Of a DNA stretch of 64,000 nucleotides, positions 26,819-35,653 are shown in pieces. Below the pieces are notes generated by a model. It had not been told where the DNA came from. It did no database searches and was given only the letters and a program-made list of their open reading frames with translations. This stretch comes from Methanobacterium_B sp963825335 (GTDB lineage Archaea > Methanobacteriota > Methanobacteria > Methanobacteriales > Methanobacteriaceae), in the NCBI GenBank assembly GCA_963825335.1, contig CAWGSP010000001.1, positions 1,178,001 through 1,242,000 of the forward strand, written 5' to 3'. Each line of letters starts with the position of its first letter. Position 1 is the first letter of the stretch. The position numbers and the translations under genes were made by a program.

Positions 26819-27595
26819 ATGAAATTGGACGATATAACTGTTTCAAAGGCAATAATTGAAGGATATATGCAAGATTTTATGGAATATACGAATATGGACG
26901 TAGCAATAGGTGGTGGAGGTCCTGCAGGACTCACAGCAGGATACTACCTTGCAAAGGCAGGACTTAAAGTCGCACTGTTTGAGAAAAAACTCTCCATGGG
27001 TGGTGGAATGTGGGGTGGTGGAATGATGTTCAACAAGATCGTTGTACAAGAGGAAAGTAAACGAATTCTAGATGAATTTTCCATCAAAACAAAAACCTAT
27101 GAAGAAGGGTACTATGTTGCAGATTCAATAGAGTCGGTTTCAACCATATGTTCGGAAGCTTGTAAGGCAGGTCTCAAAATATTCAACCTCATGGCAATCG
27201 AAGACGTAATGATCAAGGAACACGGTGTCGAAGGGGTTGTTCTCAACTGGACGGCAGTAGAAATGGGAGGATTACATGTTGATCCACTTACTGTTGGTGC
27301 AAAGGCAGTTGTAGATGCCACAGGCCATCCCTGTGAAATTGTAAAAATACTGGAAAATAAGATGGAAGCAACACTTGCAACAGAAACCGGGAAAATCATG
27401 GGTGAAAAATCCATGTGGGCTGACAAAGCAGAAAGTCAGGTAATGGACAATGTAAGTGAAGTTTACCCTGGATTGTACGTTACTGGAATGGCAGCCAATG
27501 CAGTGCATGGATCACCCCGTATGGGTCCAATATTCGGTGGAATGCTATTATCTGGTGAAAAGGTTGCAGATATGCTCATTGAAAAACTGAAATAA
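26819..27595 (+). CDS. thi4: Thi4-type thiazole synthase (sulfide-dependent)
   Basis: Makes the thiazole part of thiamine from NAD and glycine, with FAD/NAD-type Rossmann binding (DVAIGGGGPAGLTAGYYLA at about residues 24-42). In yeast Thi4 the sulfur comes from an active-site Cys; here the equivalent stretch reads GGLHVDPLT with His, as in the methanogen enzymes that use free sulfide and iron catalytically. The C-terminus has GSPRMGPIFGGML, the FAD-binding end. ATG 26819 has GTGGTGAA upstream. Older annotations call the family ribose-1,5-bisphosphate isomerase. Confidence 0.94.
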   Translation: MKLDDITVSKAIIEGYMQDFMEYTNMDVAIGGGGPAGLTAGYYLAKAGLKVALFEKKLSMGGGMWGGGMMFNKIVVQEESKRILDEFSIKTKTYEEGYYVADSIESVSTICSEACKAGLKIFNLMAIEDVMIKEHGVEGVVLNWTAVEMGGLHVDPLTVGAKAVVDATGHPCEIVKILENKMEATLATETGKIMGEKSMWADKAESQVMDNVSEVYPGLYVTGMAANAVHGSPRMGPIFGGMLLSGEKVADMLIEKLK

Positions 27596-27627
27596 GTCAG
27601 TAACCAGAAAGTTTAGGGAAATTCAGC

Positions 27628-28185
27628 ATGACCGTCGTGATTATCACAGGAACACCTGGAACAGGAAAAACTACCGTATCAAGATTAGTAGCTCAAAAAA
27701 TTGATTACAATCTGTTAGCAGTCAACGATCTTGTCTATGAAAAGCACCTTTACACAGGGCACGATCCCTTGAAGGGCTACAAAATCGTAGATATGGATGC
27801 CCTCACAGGGGAGATAGGTACAAGGATTGAAGAATCGGTCAATAAAGACTTTATTATAGAGGGTCATCTTGCTCATTACTTTAAAGAAAATGATCTTGTT
27901 GAAACTGTAATTGTTTTGAGGTCGAGACCAACTATTCTCAGTAAACGATTGAAGAAAAGGGAATGGAAGGATCAGAAGATTCAAGAAAATCTGGAGGCAG
28001 AGGCTCTCGATATATGTACCTATGAATCGGTTGAAATACACGATGGAAAGGTGAATGAAATAGACACCACTGACTCAACAGTTGAAGAGGTTGTGGATAT
28101 GGTGATTGAAGTCATCAACGGCAGAAAATTGTTTCCACCAGGGAATCTGAATTTTCTCGAAGATCTCTACATCAACGATCGATAA
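27628..28185 (+). CDS. Putative adenylate kinase, AK6/Fap7-like
   Basis: Small P-loop NMP kinase: GTPGTGKTT (residues 7-15), EGHLAHY of the NMP site, RSRPTILSKRLKKREW of the lid, and a C-terminal EIDTTDSTVEEVV. In eukaryotes and Sulfolobus, Fap7/AK6 binds ribosomal protein uS11 and assists 40S maturation; the kinase activity is on AMP. Its place just before a ribosome-related run agrees with that role. It starts 32 bases after thi4. Confidence 0.88.
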   Translation: MTVVIITGTPGTGKTTVSRLVAQKIDYNLLAVNDLVYEKHLYTGHDPLKGYKIVDMDALTGEIGTRIEESVNKDFIIEGHLAHYFKENDLVETVIVLRSRPTILSKRLKKREWKDQKIQENLEAEALDICTYESVEIHDGKVNEIDTTDSTVEEVVDMVIEVINGRKLFPPGNLNFLEDLYINDR

Positions 28186-28432
28186 TAGATAATTAAAATA
28201 ATTGATCATGATAAACTTCCATTAAAACTGAGAATTTATAGGTAAAAATGCATAGACTTTTGCAAAGCTTTTTAAATGGTAATGTGAATAAATTATAATA
28301 TTATTCTTAAGTACAGTTCTTATAATTTTATGGATCTACTCTTTTAAGGATTCAAAACCAGTATGAGCTTAAGATTTTAAGATTAATAGTTCTATATTCT
28401 GACTATTGCAGCTTACCAAGAGAGGTTATACT

Positions 28433-28852
28433 TTGAGAAGGGGAAGAAGACCAAAATGGATGTTAAAAATAGCAGAAGAACGTATTGACATCCTTTTTAA
28501 TAAGGCGGACGAAATATTCTCCAGACATCCAGAAAGATCCCATCGGTACGTTGAAATGTCCCTCAATATTGCAAAAAAATATAACATGAATCTGCCTGTA
28601 ATTTGGAGCAAAAGATTCTGTCGCAATTGCCATCATTTCATGAAACCCGGAGTAAACTGCCAGATTAGATTGTCCGATTCGAGTGTCGTTATTAAATGCC
28701 TTGAATGTGGAAACATTAATAAAATTCCATATATAAAGGAAAAAAAAGAAAGAAGGAGGAGGAAAATTGAGCTTAACACCTCCAAAAAAGGAATTAATGA
28801 ACAGATCACTTTCAACCATCACAATAAACATAGGAAAATCAACAATAAATGA
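28433..28852 (+). CDS. rnp4: RNase P protein component 4 (Rpp21/Rpr2)
   Basis: Protein subunit of archaeal RNase P, which trims tRNA 5' ends. Zinc ribbon: CRNC (HHFMKPGVN) C ... CLECG between about residues 63 and 93. The N-terminus has the usual basic helix RRGRRPKWMLKIAEERI. The TTG at 28433 follows GAGGT with six bases between, and is chosen over TTG 28406. The charged tail (KKERRRRKIELN...) is encoded where the next gene already starts; the two frames overlap by 86 bases. Confidence 0.9.
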   Translation: MRRGRRPKWMLKIAEERIDILFNKADEIFSRHPERSHRYVEMSLNIAKKYNMNLPVIWSKRFCRNCHHFMKPGVNCQIRLSDSSVVIKCLECGNINKIPYIKEKKERRRRKIELNTSKKGINEQITFNHHNKHRKINNK

Positions 28853-29030
28853 CAGTGTTCTAGATGAAATAAAAAGACAGCTCAAAGAAAACGAAGTAAT
28901 AAAGTTGAGATTTTCAAAAGGTATATCTGGAGAGAAACAAAACTATATTACCGAGATCATTGAAAAGTCTAATGCTAAACTTATTGATTTTAGAGGTAAC
29001 GTTGCTGTAATATTCAAAAAAAAGAGGTAA
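28767..29030 (+). CDS. YhbY-like CRM-domain RNA-binding protein
   Basis: CRM-fold RNA-binding protein, related to bacterial YhbY that associates with pre-50S ribosomes. The body shows ITINIGKSTINDSVLDEIKRQL and VIKLRFSKG, with a C-terminal IDFRGNVAVIFKKK. The TTG start is supported by the strong ribosome site GGAGGAGG five bases upstream, lying inside rnp4. Length 87 aa fits the family. It stands in the ribosomal operon between rnp4 and rps19e. Confidence 0.88.
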   Translation: MSLTPPKKELMNRSLSTITINIGKSTINDSVLDEIKRQLKENEVIKLRFSKGISGEKQNYITEIIEKSNAKLIDFRGNVAVIFKKKR

Positions 29031-29045
29031 ATTAGGAGGATAAAT

Positions 29046-29483
29046 ATGACTACGATTTACGATGTACCAGCAGACTCGCTTATCAGCGAAGTAGCAAAGG
29101 AATTAAACGAAAACAAAAATGTCAACCCGCCAGAATGGGCAACATTTGTTAAAACAGGTGTGCATAAAGAAAGAAGACCCGACAACCCAGATTGGTGGTA
29201 TGTAAGATGTGCATCAATCTTAAGAAAGGTGTATATGGACGGTCCTGTAGGTATTAACAGTCTTAAAACCTACTACGGTGGTAAGAAAGACAGGGGTACA
29301 AGTCCAGAAAAATTCAGAAAAGGCAGTGGCGCTGTTATCAGGGGTGCATTACATCAACTAGAAGATGCAGGATATGTGCGCAAAGTAGGTGAAGGGAGAC
29401 TTGTAACTCCTGAGGGGAAATCTTTCCTAGATAAAACATCCCACAAACTGAAAAAAGATGTCCCAGAACTTTCAAAATATTAA
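29046..29483 (+). CDS. rps19e: Ribosomal protein S19e
   Basis: Small-subunit protein eS19 of archaea and eukaryotes, needed for late 30S head assembly. The 145 residues carry the family signature WWYVRCASILRKVYMDGPVGI, then KTYYGGKKDRG and RGALHQLEDAGYV. ATG 29046 follows GGAGG. It lies 15 bases after the YhbY-like gene. Confidence 0.97.
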   Translation: MTTIYDVPADSLISEVAKELNENKNVNPPEWATFVKTGVHKERRPDNPDWWYVRCASILRKVYMDGPVGINSLKTYYGGKKDRGTSPEKFRKGSGAVIRGALHQLEDAGYVRKVGEGRLVTPEGKSFLDKTSHKLKKDVPELSKY

Positions 29484-29496
29484 GGGGTGATCTTAG

Positions 29497-29841
29497 ATGA
29501 GCGACATCGATGAATTACGGCGTAAAAGAATGCAACAACTGCAGCAACAACAGCAGCAGTCTGGAATGCAGTCTGATGCTGAATCACAAGACCAAATGCG
29601 TAGAGAATTAGATGCCCAGAAGAGACAGGCCATGATGCAACTCCTCACACCAGAGGCAAGGGCAAGGCTTGCCAATATTCGGCTTACTAAACCAGAATTT
29701 GTTGATCAGATAGAAATTCAACTGATTCAACTTGCGCAGGCAGGACGAGTGCAATCACAAATAACAGATGATCAGCTCAAAGAACTTCTCAAAAAACTCA
29801 TTGGTAAGAAGAGAGAGATCAAAATTAGCAGAAGCTATTGA
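29497..29841 (+). CDS. PDCD5-family DNA-binding protein
   Basis: Small helical protein homologous to human PDCD5 and Methanothermobacter MTH1615. After MSDIDELRRKR comes a Gln-rich stretch (QQLQQQQQQSG), then the three-helix core QLLTPEARARLANIRLTKPEFVDQIE. Function is uncertain: DNA binding has been reported, and archaeal/eukaryotic relatives may relate to chaperonin. It lies 13 bases after rps19e, within the same operon. Confidence 0.93.
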   Translation: MSDIDELRRKRMQQLQQQQQQSGMQSDAESQDQMRRELDAQKRQAMMQLLTPEARARLANIRLTKPEFVDQIEIQLIQLAQAGRVQSQITDDQLKELLKKLIGKKREIKISRSY

Positions 29842-29868
29842 TCAAAATTTGAAAGATAATTGAAATAA

Positions 29869-30465
29869 ATGAAAGCATGTGTACTTTACAGTGGAGGTAA
29901 AGATAGTTCAACAATAGCATTTATCCTTCAACAGTTAGGATACGATGTTGAACTCGTGACTCTTAACTTCGGGGTTTTCCCATCGTGGAAAGCTGCAGCA
30001 GAATCTTCGTCAAATCTCGGTTTCAAACATAGGGTAATTAAATCAAAGCCGGACTTACTTGAAGCTGCTGTGAAAACAATAATAAACGATGGATTTCCAA
30101 ACAATGGAATAAACCTGATCCACAAGCAAGCTCTTGAAATTGCAGCAAAGGACTACACTTTGATTGCAGATGGAACAAGAAGGGATGACAGGGTTCCTAA
30201 ATTAAGTTTCAACGAAGTCAGAAGTTTTGAAGACCGAAACGATGTAGAATATATTAACTTAGGAGGATTTGGCTACAAGTCCGTAAATTATCTTTCAAAA
30301 ACTCTTTTCAACGTCAAAAAAGAGTTAACAAGTATGGAGAATAATTCTGATTATGAGATAGAAATAAGATTTCTTATTTCTGAACTTGAGGGCGAAGAAC
30401 TTGCCTTCAACATATTTCCCGAACATTTACAATCAAGAGTAATAGGATGGAGAGAAAATGAGTAG
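29869..30465 (+). CDS. PP-loop ATPase-type protein of unknown function
   Basis: ATP-pyrophosphatase fold: the PP-loop SGGKDSS is at residues 8-14 (MKACVLYSGGKDSST). Further conserved-looking parts are IADGTRRDDRVPKLSF and the C-terminal IFPEHLQSRVIGW. Such enzymes adenylate a carbonyl or RNA base before amidation or thiolation; the target is unknown. Its place in the ribosomal run hints at RNA modification, but this is inference. Its last eight bases overlap rpl39e. Confidence 0.85.
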   Translation: MKACVLYSGGKDSSTIAFILQQLGYDVELVTLNFGVFPSWKAAAESSSNLGFKHRVIKSKPDLLEAAVKTIINDGFPNNGINLIHKQALEIAAKDYTLIADGTRRDDRVPKLSFNEVRSFEDRNDVEYINLGGFGYKSVNYLSKTLFNVKKELTSMENNSDYEIEIRFLISELEGEELAFNIFPEHLQSRVIGWRENE

Positions 30466-30613
30466 AAATAAACCATGTGCAAAGAAATCAAGACTTTCAA
30501 AGGCCACAAAACAAAACAGACGCGTGCCTCTATGGGTAATGCTTAAAACATCAAGAAAAGTCCGTACTCATCCGAAGATGAGACAATGGAGAAGAAGTAA
30601 GGTCAAAGCATAG
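30458..30613 (+). CDS. rpl39e: Ribosomal protein L39e
   Basis: Tiny basic protein eL39 (51 aa) that lines the exit tunnel of the large subunit. The sequence MSRNKPCAKKSRLSKATKQN followed by RRVPLWVMLKTSRKVRTHPK and a WRRSKVKA-like end is diagnostic. It overlaps the PP-loop gene by eight bases and precedes rpl31e by 12 bases. Confidence 0.96.
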   Translation: MSRNKPCAKKSRLSKATKQNRRVPLWVMLKTSRKVRTHPKMRQWRRSKVKA

Positions 30614-30625
30614 GTGATGATTTAA

Positions 30626-30871
30626 ATGGAAAGAGTCTACATTATCCCATTAAGGGACGTTAAAAGAGTACCTAGGACCATAAGGTCCCCCAAAGCAATA
30701 AGGTTGGTAAGAGAATTCCTTGTTAGACATATGAAATCTGATGAAATTAAAATAGACTCCGCTGTAAACGAGAAGATATGGGAGCGGGGAATTCAGAAAG
30801 TACCACCACGAATAAAAGTAAAAGCAACGAAGGAAGAGGATGGTTCTGTATTTGTCACCTTGGTTGAATAG
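30626..30871 (+). CDS. rpl31e: Ribosomal protein L31e
   Basis: Large-subunit protein eL31 near the tunnel exit. The 81 residues begin MERVYIIPLRDVKRVPRT and contain KAIRLVREFLVRHMKSDEIKI and the basic PPRIKVKATKEEDG, as in archaeal eL31. It is next to rpl39e, its usual neighbour, and GGTGATGA precedes the ATG. Confidence 0.97.
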   Translation: MERVYIIPLRDVKRVPRTIRSPKAIRLVREFLVRHMKSDEIKIDSAVNEKIWERGIQKVPPRIKVKATKEEDGSVFVTLVE

Positions 30872-30879
30872 GTGATTTT

Positions 30880-31554
30880 ATGATAAGAAGAATCAATATA
30901 GGCGGAAGCCCAAATCTTGGGGTTTCAATATCTGCCACAGAAAAATTTGCAATAGCACCACCAAACATCGTTGATGGAATGGTGGAATTGATAGAAGAAT
31001 CTTTAGATGTTTCTGTTATCAAAACCCCTATAAGTGGAAGTAATCTCACAGGGGCACTTACGTGTGGAAATTCAAATGGGTTAGTTGTATCGAAGTACAC
31101 ATTTGACAACGAGATAGATGTGATCAAAGAAGAAGGAGTAGAAGTTGAAAGAATACCCGACAAACTCACAGCAGTCGGAAACATTCTGCTTGCAAACGAC
31201 TTTGGAGCATTAGTACATCCACTTATCTCAGATAAATCAGTAGAAATTATTTCCCATGTATTGGATGTAGAAGTTCGAAGAGGAACTATAGCAAATTTTA
31301 AAATAACAGGATCCGTAGGGGCAGCAACCAATAAGGGAGTGCTCGTACATCCAGCCGCGACTGAAGACGAATTAGAATTCATTGAAAAATTGTTCAAAAC
31401 TCATGCAGATGTTGGAACCGTTAACAATGGAACACAACTCGTAGGTGCATGTGCAGTTGCCAACTCAAATGGAGTGATGGTTGGATTAAACACCACGGGT
31501 CCTGAACTTGCAAGAATAGAAGAAGCATTTGGTTTTCTTGAGGGATATTTATGA
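30880..31554 (+). CDS. eif6: Translation initiation factor 6 (aIF6)
   Basis: Ribosome anti-association factor that binds the 50S subunit. The five-fold pseudo-symmetric pentein repeats are visible (ISATEKFAIAPPNI, SNGLVVSKYT, DFGALVHPLIS, NKGVLVHPAAT, NSNGVMVGLNTTGPEL). Full length, 224 aa. The stop overlaps the next start in an ATGA, implying coupled translation with rpl18a. Confidence 0.97.
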   Translation: MIRRINIGGSPNLGVSISATEKFAIAPPNIVDGMVELIEESLDVSVIKTPISGSNLTGALTCGNSNGLVVSKYTFDNEIDVIKEEGVEVERIPDKLTAVGNILLANDFGALVHPLISDKSVEIISHVLDVEVRRGTIANFKITGSVGAATNKGVLVHPAATEDELEFIEKLFKTHADVGTVNNGTQLVGACAVANSNGVMVGLNTTGPELARIEEAFGFLEGYL

Positions 31555-31781
31555 AAACAAAGATATTTAGAATTCACGGAAAATTTATGATGGGCCAAGG
31601 CCTTAAACCCTTCACAAAGGAATTAAAAGCCGTAAGTGAAGATGACATACGAGAAAAAATATATTCTGAATTTGGAAGCAAACACAGAATAGGCAGAAGC
31701 AAGATATTCATAGATGATATCAAAGAGATCTCATTGGATGAATCAATAGATCCTATCATCAAAGCATTATCCAACGGGTGA
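31551..31781 (+). CDS. rpl18a: Ribosomal protein L18Ae / LX
   Basis: Archaeal LX (eL20-like), 76 aa. Signature RIHGKFMMGQGLKPFTKELKA at the start and SKHRIGRSKIFIDDIKEI near the end. It overlaps aIF6 by four bases and stands just before pfdA, the common archaeal order. Confidence 0.95.
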   Translation: MKTKIFRIHGKFMMGQGLKPFTKELKAVSEDDIREKIYSEFGSKHRIGRSKIFIDDIKEISLDESIDPIIKALSNG

Positions 31782-31785
31782 TCTG

Positions 31786-32208
31786 ATGGAAGATAAACAA
31801 CGTCTAGAAGCACTGATGAATGAACTGAACGCTTACCAACAACAGGCAGAAGTTCTTCAACAGCAGATAGAGAATTTAAATGCTACTATTACGGATCTTT
31901 CAGTTTCTATGGATACCCTGGAAACTGTGAAGGGCGAAGATAATAAAGAAACTCTAGTGCCAATTGGTGCAGGTTCTTTCTTGGTAACTGAGCTCAAAAA
32001 TACTGAAGAAGTAATAATCAGTCTCGGAGCAGGAGTCGCCGTAAAAAAGAAAATAGACGATGCGAAAGAAACCATCAACGAGCAGAAAATAGAACTCGAA
32101 GAACTCAGAGATAAAATGTCCAACGACCTGCAGAAGATCTCGGACTACATTATTAAGCGAAGTCCTGAGGCAGAGGAACTTATGCAAAAAGTTGAAGGAC
32201 AAGTCTAA
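31786..32208 (+). CDS. pfdA: Prefoldin alpha subunit
   Basis: Alpha subunit of the hexameric chaperone that hands unfolded proteins to the thermosome. Two long coiled-coil helices (residues 1-45 and about 90-140) flank the beta-hairpin VPIGAGSFLVTELKN and VIISLGAGVAVKK. 140 aa, full length. It follows rpl18a after four bases. Confidence 0.96.
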   Translation: MEDKQRLEALMNELNAYQQQAEVLQQQIENLNATITDLSVSMDTLETVKGEDNKETLVPIGAGSFLVTELKNTEEVIISLGAGVAVKKKIDDAKETINEQKIELEELRDKMSNDLQKISDYIIKRSPEAEELMQKVEGQV

Positions 32209-32282
32209 ATTTTAGGTTATCCTTTACCTAATCATTTTATTGATATTTAATATTTTTTTAAATTTTGAAGGAGAGAACATTC

Positions 32283-33563
32283 TTGTTTGAATCACTCAAA
32301 AAGAAGTTTACAGGAACTATCGGAAAGTTATCAGATAAGGTTTCTGCTGAGGAAGAATTAGAAGAATCTTTGGAAAAGCCCGAGTCTGAGATATCAGAAA
32401 AAATTGAATCCAAGGAAGAATCTGTTGCATCAAAACCACCAGAAGATTCAAATATCAAATCTGAAACTAAAAAATCAGGATTTATGGGATTTTTACGCGG
32501 TAAATCACCATCCGATGAGAAGAAGATTGGTGAAGATTCGGAAACATTACCTTCAAAATCAGAATCTCCTGAAACAGTACCTTCAAAATCAGAATCTCCT
32601 GAAACAGTACCTTCAAAATCAGAATCTCATAAATTAGAAGATGAAAAATCAAAAACATCTGGTATCGAAGTAGATGCTGATAAATCAGGGTTACTTTCTT
32701 TTGTACGTCACAAAACCATATCTGAAAAAGATGTAGATGATATACTCTTTGAACTCGAGATGGCACTTCTTGAAGGTGATGTTGCAATGGATGTGGCAGA
32801 TAAGATCATAAATTCTGTTAAAGAAGATCTTGTTGGCCGTAAGATCAAGCGCAGGGGAGACGTTGAGAAATTCACTAGCGAAGCTCTTAAAAAAGCCATA
32901 TCAGATATTCTAGATATTGAAGGAAAAGATATCGATGCTATGCTTGAAGATGCACGTAAATCTGGCGAACCGCTTAAAATAATGTTTGTCGGGATAAACG
33001 GCACTGGTAAAACAACAACCATAGCGAAAATTTCTAGTTATTACATATCAAAAGGATTTACACCGGTGATTGCTGCTTCGGATACATTCAGAGCGGGTGC
33101 AATTGAACAAGTAACCCACCATGCTGATAATTTGAAAGTTAAGATAATAAAACATAAAAAGGGTGCAGACCCTGCGGCTGTAGCATTTGATGCAGTTGCA
33201 CATGCTAAGGCCAAGGGAAAGGAACTGGTACTCGTAGATACTGCCGGTAGAATGCAAACAAACGTAAACCTCATGGATGAGATGAAAAAGATCAAGCGCG
33301 TGATAAAACCAGATCTCATCATATATGTGGGTGATGCACTCACAGGAAATGATTCTGTTGAACAAGCTCAAAAATTCAATGATGCGGTTGGTATTGATGG
33401 TATTATACTCACCAAAGCTGATGCAGATGCTAAAGGTGGAGCTGCACTATCCATTGGTTATGTCATACAAAAACCAATATTGTTCTTGGGGACTGGACAA
33501 TCATACACAGATATGATTGAATTCAAACCAGAATGGATGGTTGAACAGATAATTGGTGATTAA
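32283..33563 (+). CDS. ftsY: Signal recognition particle receptor FtsY
   Basis: Membrane-associated GTPase that docks SRP-ribosome complexes. The first 150 residues are acidic and variable (A domain) with three 10-residue repeats; then the N domain helices and the G domain: G1 GINGTGKTT near residue 238, DTFRAGAIEQ, G3 DTAGRMQTN, G4 TKADADAKGG. TTG 32283 (426 aa) has AGGAG nine bases upstream; TTG 32265 is in frame but overlaps that site. It closes the ribosomal run. Confidence 0.95.
   Translation: MFESLKKKFTGTIGKLSDKVSAEEELEESLEKPESEISEKIESKEESVASKPPEDSNIKSETKKSGFMGFLRGKSPSDEKKIGEDSETLPSKSESPETVPSKSESPETVPSKSESHKLEDEKSKTSGIEVDADKSGLLSFVRHKTISEKDVDDILFELEMALLEGDVAMDVADKIINSVKEDLVGRKIKRRGDVEKFTSEALKKAISDILDIEGKDIDAMLEDARKSGEPLKIMFVGINGTGKTTTIAKISSYYISKGFTPVIAASDTFRAGAIEQVTHHADNLKVKIIKHKKGADPAAVAFDAVAHAKAKGKELVLVDTAGRMQTNVNLMDEMKKIKRVIKPDLIIYVGDALTGNDSVEQAQKFNDAVGIDGIILTKADADAKGGAALSIGYVIQKPILFLGTGQSYTDMIEFKPEWMVEQIIGD
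32541..32630 (+). repeat. Three 30-bp tandem repeats inside ftsY
   Basis: Each unit begins GAAACAnTAC and encodes ETxPSKSESP (last copy ends SH). Two units are almost identical at the DNA level, suggesting recent slippage in the acidic linker. Confidence 0.85.
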
Positions 33564-33674
33564 TTCTAATTATTTAATTTTTCGAGAATAGCATTAGATT
33601 ATTTAAAAACTGAACTTATTTTTTTAGTTTTGTGAACTATTTAAAAATAAAAAAAAATAAAAAAAAATATATAT

Positions 33675-34181
33675 TTAATCCATAATTTTATCTTTTATTT
33701 GTTCCTGGTTCAGTTTAAGTATAACATAATCTCCAATGGCTTGAATATCCTCATCAGAAATTTTTAAATATTTTCTATTCAGTGCGTTGCCTGTTGTCAC
33801 GACTATTTCGTGTACTAAACATCCCTTAGGGTCTATCATCACATCGTTAACATTTCCAACTTCTATTCCACTCTGGGTTAGAACTGTTTTTCCAACGAAG
33901 TCTTTGTATTTGAAACCATTTTCAATGAAGTCATCAATTTTATCAACCTTTACCTGGTCTTCGATCTCGGCTTTATTGATATTCAGTTGTAAATAATCTC
34001 CAACTTCTGCAATGTCATCGTTGACAACAACTAAATACTTCCTGTTTAAAGCAGAACCAATTGATATGAATATTTTTTCGATTAAGCATTGTTTAAAAGC
34101 TATAGTAATCTCTTCTACTTTGCCTATTTCATTTGTTTCTTTATCCAAAACTTTCATTCCAATAAATTCGCTGGCTTTCAT
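33675..34181 (-). CDS. Double PRC-barrel domain protein
   Basis: Two PRC-barrel-like halves in tandem: KASEFIGMKVLDKETNEIGKV (about residue 2) and KDFVGKTVLTQSGIEVGNV (about 93), each ending with a similar ALNRKYLxxxxxDI...GDYxxLxL stretch, so the protein arose by internal duplication. PRC barrels occur in RNA-processing (RimM) and photosynthetic proteins; in archaea stand-alone copies have no settled role, though cell-division links (CdpB) are reported in haloarchaea. 168 aa, single gene. Confidence 0.85.
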   Translation of the reverse strand: MKASEFIGMKVLDKETNEIGKVEEITIAFKQCLIEKIFISIGSALNRKYLVVVNDDIAEVGDYLQLNINKAEIEDQVKVDKIDDFIENGFKYKDFVGKTVLTQSGIEVGNVNDVMIDPKGCLVHEIVVTTGNALNRKYLKISDEDIQAIGDYVILKLNQEQIKDKIMD

Positions 34182-34276
34182 ATTTCATTCTCCTAAGGAA
34201 TCATGCGATTTTATATCTAAGTATGCTTTTAATTATGTTTTCAATAACATAAATAACTAATTTTTTTTATTAAATC

Positions 34277-34963
34277 CTATTTTGGTCTTGTTCCACAGTA
34301 AACAGCCATACTGTAGTACTTCCATACTACATCTATGCTTTCAAATCCAATTTCGTCGAGCCATGCTAGGTGTGAGAGGAGTGGTGCTGGAAAATCTTCC
34401 TCTTCATGTTTCGGGAGCCATTTCTCATTGACTTCTTCTTCAGGCACATTTTTCAACATGAATTCTATCCATTTTTCATGGTAAATACTGCTCAATAACT
34501 CGTTGGAACCGAGAACATCATCTGAATTTAAGAAGATCCCACCACACTTCAGAGATTCATAGATCTTCTTGTAAAGTTCCTTTTTATTAGAATCGGTTCT
34601 CACATGATGTAGTGCCAGTGAAGATACAATAACATCGTAACTATGGTTGAAATCAAATTTTGAGAAATCGCCTACGTAGTATTCAATATCATCATATTTT
34701 TTGAGTTTAAGCTTTGCCATTGCTATCATGTTCTCTGCAAGATCGATGCAGCTTATCTTGGCATTAGGGAATTTATTTTTGACAGTTTGTGAGATGTTAC
34801 CAGTACCACAACCCATATCAAGAACTCTAAATTCGTCTGAATTGTCAAATGGTATTACACTCACCATAGAATTTACCATATGTTCATATAATGGGATTAA
34901 GTTTCTTATTGTACTATCAAATTCCTTTGCTTCTTTTTCCCAGTGTTCTTTAACGTTTTTCAA
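34277..34963 (-). CDS. Class I SAM-dependent methyltransferase
   Basis: Small-molecule type Rossmann methyltransferase. Motif I VLDMGCGTGNISQ lies near residue 48, followed by ISCIDLAENMIAMAK and VSSLALHHVRTD. The frame is open up to TTG 35005, but TTG 34963 has AGGAG seven bases upstream and gives 228 aa. The substrate cannot be told. It is divergent from dut. Confidence 0.85.
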   Translation of the reverse strand: MKNVKEHWEKEAKEFDSTIRNLIPLYEHMVNSMVSVIPFDNSDEFRVLDMGCGTGNISQTVKNKFPNAKISCIDLAENMIAMAKLKLKKYDDIEYYVGDFSKFDFNHSYDVIVSSLALHHVRTDSNKKELYKKIYESLKCGGIFLNSDDVLGSNELLSSIYHEKWIEFMLKNVPEEEVNEKWLPKHEEEDFPAPLLSHLAWLDEIGFESIDVVWKYYSMAVYCGTRPK

Positions 34964-35143
34964 ATCATAACTCCTTTTGATTGTAATTTTATCTTTTCTT
35001 GTCAAAGTTTACATATATAATATTAGTCGGAATAAATCATTAAATTAGTGTTTTTACAACAAGAAGTATGATCATGATAGAATTTTACTTCGATTATAAA
35101 CATTTGAAAAACATTATTAATCCAAATATTAAAAGGTTAAAAC

Positions 35144-35602
35144 ATGATAGGTGAAAATGAACTTAAAAAATTATTTCCTGATTTTAAAGAACTTGTACAG
35201 CCATCAGGGATTGATTTAAGGATTGATGAGGTTTACAAACAAGTTGGGCCGGGTTCGTTGATAGACAACGAAAAAGTATTACCAGAACTTGAAAAGCTTG
35301 ATCCACCACTTTATGTTTTGGGGGCAAAATCTGCTTATCTGGTTACCATTGACCGGAAAATAAAAATACCCAAGGGATATTCGATGTTGTATTTGCCTCG
35401 CTCTACACTATTGAGGTCATTTATATCGGTGCATACAGCTTTAGGCGATCCAGGTTTCTATGGTACACTTCAATTTATGATGTACAATTATGGTGATTTC
35501 GATTATACCATCAAAAAGGGTGAAAGAATAGCTCAAGCTGTTGTTTTTGATGTTACTGGCTCTGGTGAGTACAATGGAAGTTATCAAGAAAGTGAAGATT
35601 GA
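35144..35602 (+). CDS. dut: Archaeal dUTP diphosphatase (dCTP deaminase-like fold)
   Basis: Removes dUTP to keep uracil out of DNA and supplies dUMP. The 152 residues show QPSGIDLRIDEVYKQ, the sugar/phosphate motif YLPRSTLLRSFISVHTA, GDPGFYGTLQFMMYN and a C-terminal GSGEYNGSYQ, matching the archaeal dUTPase group. Dcd-type deaminase is the nearest alternative but is usually longer. Confidence 0.9.
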   Translation: MIGENELKKLFPDFKELVQPSGIDLRIDEVYKQVGPGSLIDNEKVLPELEKLDPPLYVLGAKSAYLVTIDRKIKIPKGYSMLYLPRSTLLRSFISVHTALGDPGFYGTLQFMMYNYGDFDYTIKKGERIAQAVVFDVTGSGEYNGSYQESED

Positions 35603-35653
35603 GTATATTTTCAATCATTTTTTTTTAGTCGTAAAAATTTGAGGTTTCTTGAA

